NCBI GenBank assembly: GCA_964035545.1
Contig: OZ037766.1
Span: 10,053,722-10,117,721 of the forward strand
Length of the DNA stretch: 64,000 bases
Source of the DNA: Bugula neritina
Taxonomy: Eukaryota; Bryozoa; Gymnolaemata; Cheilostomatida; Bugulidae
Reading direction: 5' to 3'
Shown here: piece by piece, positions 51,013 through 63,772 of the stretch
Layout: each line of letters opens with the position of its first letter
Numbering within the stretch: position 1 is the stretch's first letter
The notes under the pieces: model-generated
Told to the model about the DNA's origin: nothing
The model's input: the letters and a program-made list of their open reading frames with translations, nothing else
Databases searched by the model: none
Position numbers and translations under genes: made by a program

Positions 51013-51566
51013 CTAATTCTGCACTTTTAGGAGAGTCTTGAGCTGCATAGCTATTTGGTCATGAAGAACTGGCACACTGGAAGAAACCTGATGATTATCC
51101 AACTTGGGTGGAGTGCTGAGTATCCAGTGGTTTGGTGGTTTTGGCAAAGATTTTGGGGATGGTGGGTCATTAAACTTCGCACCAGCAAATAGGGTTTCTC
51201 CATCATCTGAGTATGGACTTAGTTGTCGTGATCTTGCTCCAGGAATTACTATTGGAGAACTGCTTTTGCCATTTAGCACTGCACATAAACTAGCCGACAT
51301 GTCTTCTTCCACTTTGACTTTGCTCTTTGGCTTTAGCAAGCCATGCTGCTTGTCTAAGCTACTCGACAGATTTTTAATAAGTTCGTCCCCAGATGGTGAC
51401 TTTCGCTTCAACAACAAAACACAATTTTCAACACTCAAGATAATTTAAAATTCAAATAATTACTACTTGAGGCCATCAAATAGAAAATTTGAGTCAGATT
51501 TTATAAGTGACAGATAGAAACCTTAGACTCTTTGCTAGAAGGATAAATTTTCTTTTCTTTCTTCAT
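51013..51566 (-). CDS. PNRC-family (proline-rich nuclear receptor coactivator) protein
   Basis: Two minus-strand exons, 51522-51566 and 51013-51405, give 145 aa from the ATG at 51564-51566 (human PNRC2 is 139 aa). The first exon is open back to an acceptor at 51594, so an upstream exon could extend it. The diagnostic motif [20 protein letters not shown] followed by HW matches the proline-rich block that PNRC1/2 use to bind DCP1A, and the C-terminus [10 protein letters not shown] matches the vertebrate end with its LKTLL nuclear-receptor box. Vertebrate PNRC2 links UPF1 to the decapping complex and coactivates nuclear receptors. The N-terminal half is Lys/Ser-rich and likely disordered. The family call is firm; which paralogue is not. 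The donor GTTTCT after the first exon is weak. Confidence 0.85.
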
Positions 51567-51593
51567 ACTGCCTTTTCCCACAAGCACTGTGAT

Positions 51594-52794
51594 CTGACAC
51601 ATCAAATTGATTGCGACTTCTTATATAGTAAGCCTCTAGCAGATCTTAAATCTAAGGGCAACTGTAAAAGTAGTGAAAAAACATGGTTGACATAACACAA
51701 TAGAGCAACTCAACATATGTCTTCGTAACATGTACCAAGCAGTCATTTATTGTTGTCCACAAATCTACTGCTGTAGATTTATAAGTACATCAGCGAACTA
51801 TTTTAGTTGTAACAAAATATTTTATTCATTTTATTCTTTGAGTTATTTTACATAACTACATGCAGTCCATCTAAACTATTATCATTGTAATCTGAGTAAA
51901 ATTAAAAAGACAAAATACTTTCTCTAACTAATATCATGGTAATATAGCATTACAATTCAATACATTTTAAATTGAAACTTGCATCAAATTTCAGCGCTAG
52001 AAATGGCCATAAAAGCGCTAGGCAGGCTTATAGCAACTTACAAATCACTGAAGATGAGCAGACAATACTTATACGTGTGGCTAATGCTTTGGAGAGCTGT
52101 CACTTTAAAGCTGTGTGTTTCTGATGGTCCTTAGATGCAAGGATGGATCCTGACAAAGGCTTGTACTACTAGCAGAGGATGGTGCAGCCAAACTCAGTAT
52201 AAGTTAGATGAAGAGCTAAAGCAAACAGTACTGTAAATGTATATCCATAATCGTAGGGTATACACCATGCAACATCAAAATGAATATACATTACAATATA
52301 AGAAAGTTAACATGGTGATCTAATAACATCGCAATCAAACTGCCAAACTAACCAAAACTTAGCCTTAAGCGGGGAATTTATTAGCATGTTAGTATTGCTA
52401 TCAACACCATTACCATTACTGATTACCGACAGAATATTTTAAAATTCATGATTATATTAATTAACAATACCAGAATTTAATAACTAATTCAATATTATGA
52501 TAAATGATAATCATAGGACACAATTTGAATTTCATAATCATAATTATGAGTTTGAACTTGAAAATTGAAGTTCCAAAGTTTATCTTAGTCCGGAAACTAA
52601 AAGTCTATAACATTAACTATAAGTATATGTATAATACGTCTAAGTTAGAGACCATTAGTTTTTGTTACACTTACCAGTTATACTTAGTAATGGTATAATA
52701 TTAATTCAAATTACAGATAAATGATATTGATTTAATTTTATTTAATTCTTTTAACTTATAATATTAATAAATCGAATCAAAATTTATAATTTCT
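51594..52794. other. Upstream region of the PNRC-family gene
   Basis: AT-rich DNA. An upstream PNRC exon may lie here (a Ser/Pro-containing open stretch near 52100-52200 on the minus strand), but splice sites are not convincing. Nothing else is supported. Confidence 0.4.
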
Positions 52795-52802
52795 ACCATT
52801 AC

Positions 52803-53963
52803 CAGGGTTGGGGTCAATTACATGTAAATGTAATTAATTACAATTACAATTACATGAAGATTTGTCAATTACAATTACAATTATAATTACAGTTAAAAAT
52901 AAATGTAATTAATTACAATTACAATTACATGGCAATGTAATTAATTACAATTACAATTACTTTTGTTCTCACAAGGAATAAATAGAAGTCACTTCTCGGG
53001 TCCAACTACCAGAGGCAATGTTGACAGTGGTGAACCTCTTTTGTTTTCTACAGTGATACTATTATGTCATTCCATACCAAATCAACCAACTTTTAAGGGG
53101 TCCCACGTCTTTGTGTCTCAGATTTTGCTCATATTTACACTAAATGGACCTACACATGTTCAGATTACCACTCGTGAATATTTCTGGTCTGACACAAAAA
53201 AATTTGAGAAATTACTACTTTGGTGAACAAAGGTTGGAAAATATTTTGAGGAAAATTTGTGATTTATACTTTTAGACCAATTTATAAGTAATTTAAAATT
53301 TGATTAGGCGAGTATTTGAAATTTTTCAAAATTTACAAAGATTTGTTCATATTCAATGACTTTGCATATATGCACACAAAGTATTCTGTAGTATGTGTTG
53401 CTACTAGTGCAAATTGATAGGTATTATCAAATCACACAGCAAATTTTAAGGCTAAGTCTAGAAAATTGATTGAGATATAGACGTTTATAAATTAGTCTAA
53501 AAGTAGAAATCACAAATTTTTCTCAAAATCTTTCTCAACCTTTGTCCACAAAAGTAGTCAGTTCTCAAAAAAAATTTGTGTCAGGTCAGAAATACTGAAG
53601 AAGAGTACATGAGGCACAGGTAGGTCTGTTTGGTGTAAACATGAACAAAATCTGAGACGCAAATAGACGCGGGCAATTCGGTGAGCTGGCATGGAATGAC
53701 CCTACTATATTGACCTAACTATCTGAACTTGTTATTTAACAGTAGGCATTGTAGAAAAAGAAGGAGTTTTTTAAGATTTAAAAGTTTGAAGTAATTGACA
53801 TGTAATTATAAAGTAATTGCAAAAATCAATTACATTAGATATGTAATTAATTACAATTACAATTACATTTTTAAACCTCAATTACAAATTACACTCAATT
53901 ACTTGAAAAAATGTAATTAATTACAGCCAATTACAATTACAAATTACAATTACCCCAACCCTG
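52803..53963. mobile_element. hAT-type non-autonomous transposon (1161 bp)
   Basis: Starts CAGGGTTGGGG and ends CCCCAACCCTG, with a perfect 8-bp target duplication ACCATTAC (52795-52802 and 53964-53971). An 8-bp duplication and CAGGG ends fit the hAT superfamily. Sub-terminal regions on both sides are strings of AATTAC-type units. No transposase is present. An imperfect foldback occupies the inside. Confidence 0.9.
53066..53700. repeat. Imperfect foldback nested inside the hAT element
   Basis: The left arm from GTCATTCCATACC and the reverse complement of the right arm ending CATGGAATGAC align for about 240 bases with many mismatches (shared blocks include GTCTCAGATTTTG and GACACAAA). It may be an older palindromic element that inserted into, or became the core of, the hAT element. 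Confidence 0.7.
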
Positions 53964-53971
53964 ACCATTAC

Positions 53972-56900
53972 CAATATAAATTCAAGATTCATTACATATT
54001 ATGATTATCATTATGACTACAGCTAATGTTATAACTCAATAAGTATAACTGTTATTGTTAATAATCTAAACACTAACAGTAAAACTAAATCAGTAAATGT
54101 ATGATAATCATAATAATAATGTAAATGATATTCATAACTAATACAACAATCTTAATCGTATTTTCATAATCACCGAGTCTGATGGTGATAGGCAGTAAGA
54201 GTGATACTGATAGACGATAGTGATACTGATAATCATAATGATAATGAATATCAATATATCATAAAATGATAAATGAATTTAAATGATGATTGTCAATTTT
54301 GAGTTTTACTACAGTACTGACAAAACGTGCAAACAAATCAACATGATGTTTATATAAACTATTGGTATTACAATGACATGATAGCAACCATTGTATTCAT
54401 TAGAATTAAATAAGACTATAATAATAACTAAATGTAATACAATAATAATATTAAATATTAATAGCAAAATGTCCGCCCTCCTTGTTAGCAAAGTGGTGTA
54501 GGAATTCCTCTGTTCGCTAAACCCGTGAGCTGTTATTGATTTCTCTAGAAGATAGCCAATCAATGCGCTGCCTCTGAAATTGTGATCCTATAAAACTGCT
54601 CATATTAGTCACGTGTTCTATACATCTATTTTTATCCTGTAGGAAGTGATATCATTTGGGCGGAGTTATATAAAAAGAGTGTTTTCAACCGTTTTCCACC
54701 CTATTTAAAAAATATAAGCCGTATAAAAATTATCGCTGAACTTTTTTTATTAAGTTAGAATAAAGTCCGCTAGAGTCATATTACTCGTAGTTTTATTGTA
54801 AGAACGGCAAATAATGTTGTATTTTTAGCTTCTCCAATAATAAGCTAAAACTAAAGCCATCCAGGCTGATGCAGAGGATCAGCAAAACCCTTAGTTATTC
54901 ACTCAAGCGAAAATTGATATCCCTAGCCTTGGGTTTTTCGTATTTCACCGGCCGACAGAGATACGCCAAGCTCCGTAAACAATTTTAGAAGTCTATGGAT
55001 ACGAATTCACTGGGCGTGTTCTATCATAAATGCAAATCAGAAAACCACTGTTAGTATAACTATAATAGACTATATAGCTGTTACTCGCGCATAGGTTGTC
55101 TTATGGCTGCGATATTTTAGTGACTGTGGGATTGAAAGCTTGGAGCGTGAAAGTTGCCATTGACTGAAAGTGAAACCGAAAGTCTTCACGAGAAGAAGAA
55201 ACCTGCCGAGTGAATGTTTTGGATTAGATTGAGCTGTAACACTAACTTCCACTGTAAGTTACACTCACACTGTCACTGTGTAAGCAGCACTACTCTAGGC
55301 CTAGCTCTAGCTCAAGCTGGTCAACATACTCAATGAGTCAACCTCATACATTAGTAATAGTAAATGTAATACTTATAGTTATATTTATAGTTATGCTATG
55401 ACTATCACTATCAGTATCGCTATGACTATGAGTATGACTATGACTATGAGTATCGCCATTAAATCATAAATGATTAATATGACTATGTAATGGTAAGTAA
55501 TACTAATAGTAATAGTAATAGTATCACTTTAAGTTTAAGTTTAACAATAACTCAGTTTAACTTTCAGTATCAGTATGACTATGAGTATCAAGTAATAGTA
55601 TTACTAATACTATACTAATACTATTAGTATTAAACATCAGTTGATTATGATAGTGATACCCAGTCCCACACTGACTGTCACACTGATACTGAGACATGAT
55701 ACACCCGTACTGCTGATAGTAATACTGATACTCATTCATAGTCACTTAGTGACTGATTCAGACTTACTCTTACTAGTCTTACAGTAAAACTCTTCTCTTA
55801 CTCTTAGTAAAAATAAAAATTAGTAATACTTAGTAGTTGAACTTTAATAATTATTATATTTAATTTTATAATATTAATTATGATTATCATATTCATTATA
55901 TTATTATTTGTAGATTAAGACTTAGATATAGTGATACTGATACTGGTAGTATTACTATTACTATTAGTTATAGTGAAGTTATACTAGAGTATTGGTTATA
56001 CTCATAGTGATGGTCATACTCATACTGAGTCTGATGGTTTCAAGTTAAAGTTTCATCTTAATTTTAAATAATTTGTATTCATTGTAATTGAATCAATAAA
56101 TATGAAAAATAATTGATACTTACTACTCAGAGTCAATGTGAGTGTTATAGTTATACTCATAGTCAGCATAAGTATGAGTGTCACCATCATGATATTAATT
56201 ATAGTCATAATGGTAATATTATTACTAATAATAATAATAAATACCTGTCGAATTTTTCTTCACACTAAACCTTTACTTTGCAATCACTGGGTTGAGTTAA
56301 ACTTAAAGTATAAGTTAAACTACTTGCTATGTTTAGTTTGAATTGCATATGCTAGTAGTGGTAATACTAATAGAATAATTATTAAACTTATTAACATAAT
56401 AAAATTTGCCCATTTCAAGTTAGTTTCAAGTTTTGATAGTACTAGAATCACATGATTTAGCAGAAGCAATATTTGTAGCACTATGACTGGCCGTCATAAT
56501 CATAGACTATAATTATCTTCAAAATTTAATTGAAAACTAATTGAAATTTTAAAATTTTCATGTATTAAAATATCAAACTATTAAACTTAGTTTTTAACGC
56601 TACATCAACTGCTTAGAGTAATTGTTGAATCAAAATGGTTTAGTCATTTACTAGTGTATTGGTGAAAACTCCATTGATTTGACCCGAACTCAAGAAAAAC
56701 TATAAAATTTGAAATAGTGCAAGCAAGAGTTGCCATTGCTTATTTACTATTGTAAATAATTGTCTAAGTTTAGAGTTACTTGGTAACTCTTACTTTTACT
56801 ATAAGTATTGCAAGATTGCATTACATGTTAGTTACTGCGAATAATTTAAATATGCCTATTTTTCAGTAATGCAATTCTGATTATATTAGTTTTAATTCTA

Positions 56901-57675
56901 TCACTTATTATTGTGTTGAGTTTGGCAGGTATTAATCACAAAGTCAGTAACTTACTGTTAGCTTTCGGGCAAAGCTTTTACTCTTGGTAGACCTACTTTT
57001 ACTGACTCTAGTAATACTTAAAGGATAGCATTGATGGTTGCTACTCACTAATACCCCTAACACATGATATTCGACATGTCAATTTTGTTTCAAGTCTTTT
57101 GCTTTTGTACTTTTGTTTTTAAAATATAGACATTGAAGTTATCAATATTCTAATATTTAACCTCCAGTTTATTTTGCTAGTATTATTAAATGTATATCAA
57201 AAGGTTTGCTGCTGTGGAACATGCTTTTGTTTTGTCAGAAGACTTAACTAATTGACTTTAACCAATATAAAGATGTGCACTCTGTGAATTTACTACAATA
57301 TAGCAAATTTATAAAATATTTTTCCCTCACACAACATGAGCCTATTTTTATGCTCTCTTAAGTGTAAAAGGACATAAAAATAAAATAAAAGCAACAAACT
57401 GGCAGTGGACCTTTGAACATTTGGTTTATTTACACTGGATTGATTCAAGTCAAGCCAAAGTGGACTTACTTTAGTTTGTATATAATTCAATAAAGTTGTA
57501 AAGACCAAATTGATCTTATGTAACCTCTTTTCAATAAAATACTAATTTTATTATCATACTTTTGCTCCAAGTGCTTCTACATATTTTTGTTTTAACTTGC
57601 TAGATAAGATTCACTCCATATTTATGTTTTCCCCTTCGGTTAGGTTAACATCGCTGAATATAAAATTACTTCAAA
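53972..57675. other. Intergenic DNA with hexamer arrays and a possible RNF38/44 promoter and 5' UTR exon
   Basis: A TATA-like TATATAAAA at 54667-54675 lies next to GGGCGG and an ACGTG box. A good plus-strand donor (ACT|GTAAGT) occurs at 55254, and an acceptor (CGGTTAG) at 57643 precedes the RNF38/44 ATG. A non-coding first exon ending at 55253 is therefore plausible. Hexamer arrays of TATNAS type fill 55340-56240. Confidence 0.4.
55340..56240. repeat. TATNAS hexamer arrays upstream of RNF38/44
   Basis: Alternating blocks of TATGAS, TATCAS and TATTAS units, on both strand senses, between the putative 5' UTR donor and the coding start of RNF38/44. Confidence 0.75.
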
Positions 57676-60600
57676 ATGCCAGTAGCAACAGCAGAAAGCT
57701 TTGTTGATAAAAAAGAAAAGTCCCAGGTCAATAGTAGACAGAGGAAAAAGTCTACCTCAGTTGTTGTGGATTCTGAATCTACTAGACAATTGGCTGGAAA
57801 TGTTCACCTTGACAATCAGCCTTCAGCCAGCTATATACCAACACATTCACCCATCTTGAACTTGAGTCCTAATCTGAGCCCAGAATCTCACCCTGACAGC
57901 TCATCCCCAGTTTTTGAGCTGTTGGACTCTAATCAGCGCCGCACAGTTCAAGGTGAGTCTCCAAACTTATTGTGTAGGCTAAATTGTACATCTACACCAG
58001 TGCTGGGTATATTAAATACATTTATATTTCATTATTTCTGATTTGGATTAGCAGAGTAAAGTAACTTTCAACCCACAGGTAAATCTTTCTTTAATCATTT
58101 TACTTTTCTCATTACGTTATGTAATGTATATGTATTCTACATTTAACATGCATTCGACTAGAAAATGGAATGTTCTGCCTTTCAATTTCTATGTTAATGA
58201 ACCACAGGCTAATGCTACAAAGCATACCACAGGCTAATTGTATTCTACATAGTGAATAGCACAGCCATAAACCTGTACAAAGCTATAGCTGTGAATCATA
58301 AGTTCTGTTGATAAGTTATTTGCTTAGTATGCTCTCTACGTTTATGTAGATAAAGACCGAGCCACATTATTATAATACACTGGCTTCAGTTGTTTAGTTA
58401 ACCCTCTGGGATAGTGTACAAAGCTTGATTACTGCTGTGGGTACAGCTTTTGTAGTTCTCCCAGCTCTGTATCTTGCTAGCATAAATGCTGTGACTTTAT
58501 ATATAGTCATTGCATTTGATGAACGCTGTTGGCCTGCTTCATTTCAGATCTATATGGAAGTCTTACTCATTTCACTCAGGACCTCGTCAATATGGTGAAC
58601 GAAGAAGAAGCAATGGTATGAGATCTTCCTTTTCTATCTCTAAGATTTATTTTTAAAAGAACAATTCTCTAGCATTGTAAAGCATAAAGTAAACCAATTA
58701 CAAGTTGATACTAAAAATTGTTGTTTTTGTCATCACTGAAAAATAGGTGTGCTGCTTTGTGCTACAAACCTGATAGTTGTGAGGCACTGCATTGCAGCTG
58801 CATCAGTGTAATTTATGTAATGGTTGTAACATTACGGTGTCTAATAAGGAATAACTGAAAGCTATGTATGCTAGTGCCACTGTGCCTTCAGTGCCACTGA
58901 ACTATGTTTAGATTCCAGTTGTAACCAGTGGTTTGATACTGAAACTTCCAACTACTATTCATACAGCATCCACTTCGTTGCCTACAGCCGAAGTATTGGC
59001 GCATAGGCATTGATTTACTAATAATAATAATAAAAATGTGGCTGCTACGCGCATCATTGGCTGCAGTGTAATGCTTGCATTACACTATACCCAGTGTGAA
59101 TCAATGTTGATGGTGGCAACTGAATAATACTCACAAATCAAGTTAGTTTGTTGAATCTTTTCTTACAAGAGTTTTCAGCCTTTTATCAGTTATTAAATAT
59201 TGGTATACGAAATTTGAAAACTAGTTACTACTGTCAATATGCAATAAGCAATATGCTTTTGCACTCTAGTACAAACAAGTTATTTTTGTTGGTTCTTTTC
59301 TAAAGCAGATCCTTTGACTATACTAGTATATGAAGCAAAACTAAGGCTATTTGGGGTAGTAACTTGGAATGGTTCTATAATCAGCTCCGAGTTGGGGTGA
59401 ATGAGTTCATTAGTTTAGGGCTCTCAAGTTTGGAGTTGGGAGTTTAAATAAACCCCAATTCCAAACTACGCGAAATAGCCTTAGTTTTGCTTCCTATACT
59501 AGTCTAGTACTGCTTTCATTTAGGTGCACTAGTGGAGAAATTGAAATAGCCTAAGCTCTTTAAATTTCTATATAGATTTTGGTTTGGGGCACAGGTTGAA
59601 ATTTTGGTAATATCTGCAAACTGAATAATTGAACTGACTGTACTAATTTGTATCTTGACCACCAGAAGTACTTTTTAGAATGATGTGCCACCAAAGAAAA
59701 AGCGGAAGATGGTAAAAGATGAAGCTGTGATGGAGCACCAGACTTCTCGACCCAGATCACTGAGACGTCATCGGAATAGAGACAGCTATATTAACCAACA
59801 GCGACGTCACTCAGTTCGAACTGCGTAAGAAATAGTAGTTCGGTTTAGAGCAATGAAACCATTAAAATGCATGTCAACGTCATTTTACTTAGTGTGCACT
59901 TAGAGTTACCCATAAAAGTTAAGCTCGTTGAAACTTCAGATATACATTTTACGGCTGCACTATTTTCTAGTAGTAAACCCAGCAGGAAATTATCTGGTAG
60001 AAATTATAGGTTTCAGGTTCCCAAAACTACCTTGTAATAACACTGATCACCTTTGAATGATCTTCTGCCAGTAACTTAAAGTTTTAGCTGAATTTTGACC
60101 GAGTGTATTGCTTCCTTTCACTACAGGCTGGGCCTACTGAGTTCAACCTCACCATCTGATGGAACTGATGCTAACAGCCTGGTGCATTCTAATGTGCATA
60201 CTACTCCCTCTTATCAAAGGATTAGCAATAATTCACGGATATTGTCAACTACTGATCAGCATGTTGTACGTCAACCACGTCCCGTGGTTATAGACCTCAG
60301 CAATGTAAGTTTTTTACATGTTTGAAACTTAAAGCTAAATTTCAATCAGATATACAGTTGACAAAAGGTCCATTTATTTATCATAAAAGTAATGGATGAT
60401 CAGTTCAATTTGATGACCCAGCATTAGTTTTATTTAAACACATGCTTGCCTTTCTGTTTTGTTTGCCAATATACTTTTACTGTAGGCATGAAAGCCGTAA
60501 CAACTCCATTAGTAATGTCACACTGCCATGTAGGAAAGCACCCTAGTAGTTGTCAAGCTGGTAAAATGAAAAGGTGCTTTACAGCCAGTTAAATAAATTG

Positions 60601-63600
60601 ATTTCGATGAACATGAATTTGTATCTCCAGCACCAATGAGTTTGCCCGTTACTTGAGCTGGAGTAGTATGGCATTACCTCAGGCAGTTACACTTCATGGC
60701 TATGACTCTCAGCTAGGCTGCAGTGCCAACTACTAGTCACTGTCTAATGTAATCACATTAGGTTTAGCTTCACCAGTCCTTGAGTGTTCTCCATTCTAAC
60801 AGGAACAGCTTAATCATTATTGATGTAGTTGATTGGTTGCTTATAACTGCCTCTCGTTACTTTAAAGTTTTTCATCTAAGAACTTGAGGCTAGTATTTTA
60901 GACTTATTCCTGTCTAACCACACTCTATTAGCCACCTCCTTATCCTTCTTTATTAGTGGTAGTTTTCTCTGCAGTTGATAAATTTATGTTTGACATTTAG
61001 CCATGGGCTACACCACATCATAGTTATTGCTACTTGACTCTGCCTCACATAACGTACTGCCTTTTTCTCTGCAGTCCTCTTCAGTGGAGACTCCTCGCGA
61101 TGTCACTCCCAATCAGCTGCAGAGAATGACCACTGCTGTAGTTGGCCATCCAACCTACGCCGCTTATGGCCCTTCGCCTACAATAGCCCTGCGTGGAATG
61201 CCTGTCATTGGTCATGGTATGCAAGCCACGTCCTACCCGGGACATAGTCCACACCCTAGCAGCTTGCACACTCGAGCAGATGATCGAAACACAAGGTATT
61301 CACAGGCTGATGGTACAGTGATGGCACAACAACTTCACCGAACAGCTCCACACTTGGCACCACAAGCTTTACCATCTCACAGATCCCATCAAGTGAGTAT
61401 TGTTATGTCTTACTTGCATCAGTCTTTTCCCAATCTCTCCAATAAGTACCATTCTTTCCTTTGGGAGATGTGATTGATTAATAACTTACAGGGTTGTGTT
61501 GTGCAATTTTGCCAGACTAATCTTACTTTACTCAATGGGGGTTGTGATGACTCAACACTGGCTCCGGGTTGTACCTACCAACATATTTCTCTTGGGCCAT
61601 AATTATTATTATTATCTCCCCATTTTACAGTTAACAGCATTATTATGATGGCTCTACTTTGATGGTTTTTAAATTAATTTATCGGTGTTGAGAGTGCTCC
61701 TGGGTTGTCATCCTGGGTTTTCACCTATAAATAGCGGATGCAGTTCTCTATTCAAAAGTTTAGAGTATTTTCCTGCTGACTGTGGTCACTGTGACTTATG
61801 AATCAAGAGCTTGATGACTGTACACACATTATTTGCAGTTGATCATTACATTCAATTTCGTATGCATTTGTTTTCCCAAAGCATGATTAATAAGTAAGAT
61901 TTGTTAATGCTAAAAATGTGCTTTGATGGGGAACTGTGACTTTTACCTTTGAAAGTGTGTTAGGAATGAGTGATACTAGGATAGGGGTAACTAGGCTTCA
62001 GCACTGCTTTTCTCTTCACTAACCATTGCCAGATGTTCTACTGCTGATTCAACATTAGATTTAGGATGGTGGCATCAATTAGTATATAATACTAGTGACA
62101 CCTTTAGCTCTCTCTCTCATCAAGCTTCTCTTTGTAGAGCACTAATATGCCTGGTCCAGCATCAACTATTCCTCCAGCTCATCAACCAAGACTGTACTCT
62201 GGAGTCCCGCCACACCCATATGCCCACTCCCACACACCCCCAAGTGTCTCAGACCGTAGAATGCATGAGCTGCAGCAACGGTGTTCCACATACATGTCCC
62301 TGAACACCAACTCTGTCTCACCGATGGTAGTTCCGGAATTGCCGCGATCAAGAATGGTGTGTATTGTCTTTGATCTTGCAATGTTATGGCTCTAAAGTGA
62401 TCAGGAATTAGTTTTGTATATCTTGGAAATCTAATGACTTCTAGTTACTTATTTATTTCTACCGAGTGAAACTTTGGCAGTCTTCACTGTTTCTTGATGC
62501 TTTTATTGTTTATGCTGGTTGGAAAATTGAGTGAAATATGTAGATTTTCTACTAGAAATAGGTGTGGATATCCACCTTTTTGTAAACTTAAAATAGCCTG
62601 CAATCTTATCATTAAACCCAAGGTTGGGTTGCAATGAATGAAGATATGAAGAATGACATGTTTCTTATATTAGAGTTTAGGTAACCAGCCTTTATTTTCA
62701 TTAAATGTAAGTTGCTTTGTTGGACAGAGTGGACTGAACAATGTCATCCATGGAGCAACACTTCACCCTCCAGCGCCAGTATATCACCCATACGGTCGAC
62801 AGGTGGACCAGAGACACCTCATCAGACATCTTCCCATACATTCAGCAAATCCTCAGTTTGCTAGCAGCCCAAACTATCCCAGTTTTCTGCTGCACTTGTG
62901 GTAAGTATAGAATTGGTGAACAAGTGGCAATTCTCAACCACCCTGATAGTTATAAGGCCTGTGTTGCAGAAGTTGTTAGTTCTTCTAGGTGAAAAGCTAT
63001 ACTAGTTACAGATCCTGATGAGTAGGTATAATCATCCCTCACTATCTGATGTGAACTTGGGATTGTGTGCATATCTCAGTCAGACTATCAGTTGACTGAT
63101 AGCAGCATAATATTACTTTTTGTAATGTTATGATGGAGTTCTAGCATAACTATTCAACAAAGGGTATATAGCACATTACCTATTCAACATTTCAAGGTAC
63201 ATCAATCACCTATGACTGGAATGACTGGAGCCAGCCCATTTCCATTTTCCACTGCATTCAATTCTTCATTGACACAACGTAATTGGTTTAGTAGCTGAAG
63301 CCAACTAGAATTGTATGAAATATAAAGTGTAGATGGTATTTGTCCACCACATTCCAAACTTGTCATCTCAGTCTCATGACAAGAAAATGTCCAAATGATT
63401 TTCAATCCAAAACTGGCCATGTAAATTCTAGTCAATAGTAAAGGAGGTCACATGCTTTGTAAGCAGTAGAAAATGACTAGTTAAGTTATCAGTAGTCAGA
63501 GTAATTTAACTGCCCACACCATACACACCTACAGTATGTAGTTAATCAGCCACTTCTAGTGGAAAGCAGGCTGGTTGTTAAATGTTGACTTATTATTCTG

Positions 63601-63772
63601 ACAGGACGATGCTTGGAAATCAAGCCCCAGCTGCTGCATATAGAATGGACCCATCAGAGGAAATGCCTGATGTTGAGAATTACGAGGCACTGTTGAACCT
63701 TGCTGAAAGGCTGGGGGAAGCCAAACCTAAAGGCCTTAGCAAGTCTGAAATTGACCGTCTAGTGTCTTATAA
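57676..63772 (+). CDS. RNF38/RNF44-type RING E3 ubiquitin ligase (3' end outside window)
   Basis: Exons: 57676-57952 (ATG), 58548-58615, 59679-59824, 60127-60304, 61075-61392, 62138-62356, 62728-62900, 63605-63772; phases agree, 515 codons so far. The next exon probably starts at 63998, where CATAG precedes GTT and would give the expected SYKF. The protein is Ser/Pro/His-rich and mostly disordered, as in vertebrate RNF38/RNF44. It carries a nuclear signal PPKKKRKM (119-126) and ends in the strongly conserved pre-RING block VENYEALLNLAERLGEAKPK (from residue 483). The C3H2C3 RING that recruits the E2 enzyme is beyond the window. In vertebrates these ligases act on p53 and other nuclear proteins; here substrates are unknown. 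RNF38 and RNF44 are vertebrate paralogues, so a single pre-duplication orthologue is likely. Confidence 0.9.
58616..59678 (+). other. RNF38/44 intron 2
   Basis: A 1.06-kb intron carrying the MITE at 59328-59493 and otherwise plain sequence. Other introns of this gene (57953-58547, 60305-61074, 61393-62137, 62357-62727, 62901-63604) show nothing beyond splice signals. Confidence 0.7.
59328..59493. mobile_element. Short MITE with about 20-bp inverted repeats
   Basis: Ends share GAAGCAAAACTAAGGCTATT in inverted orientation and further imperfect pairing inward. The direct repeat CTATACTAGT flanks both sides (59318-59327 and 59494-59503). An 8-10 bp duplication would suit hAT, but four unpaired bases (ATAT) at the left leave the exact end unsure. 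Confidence 0.7.
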
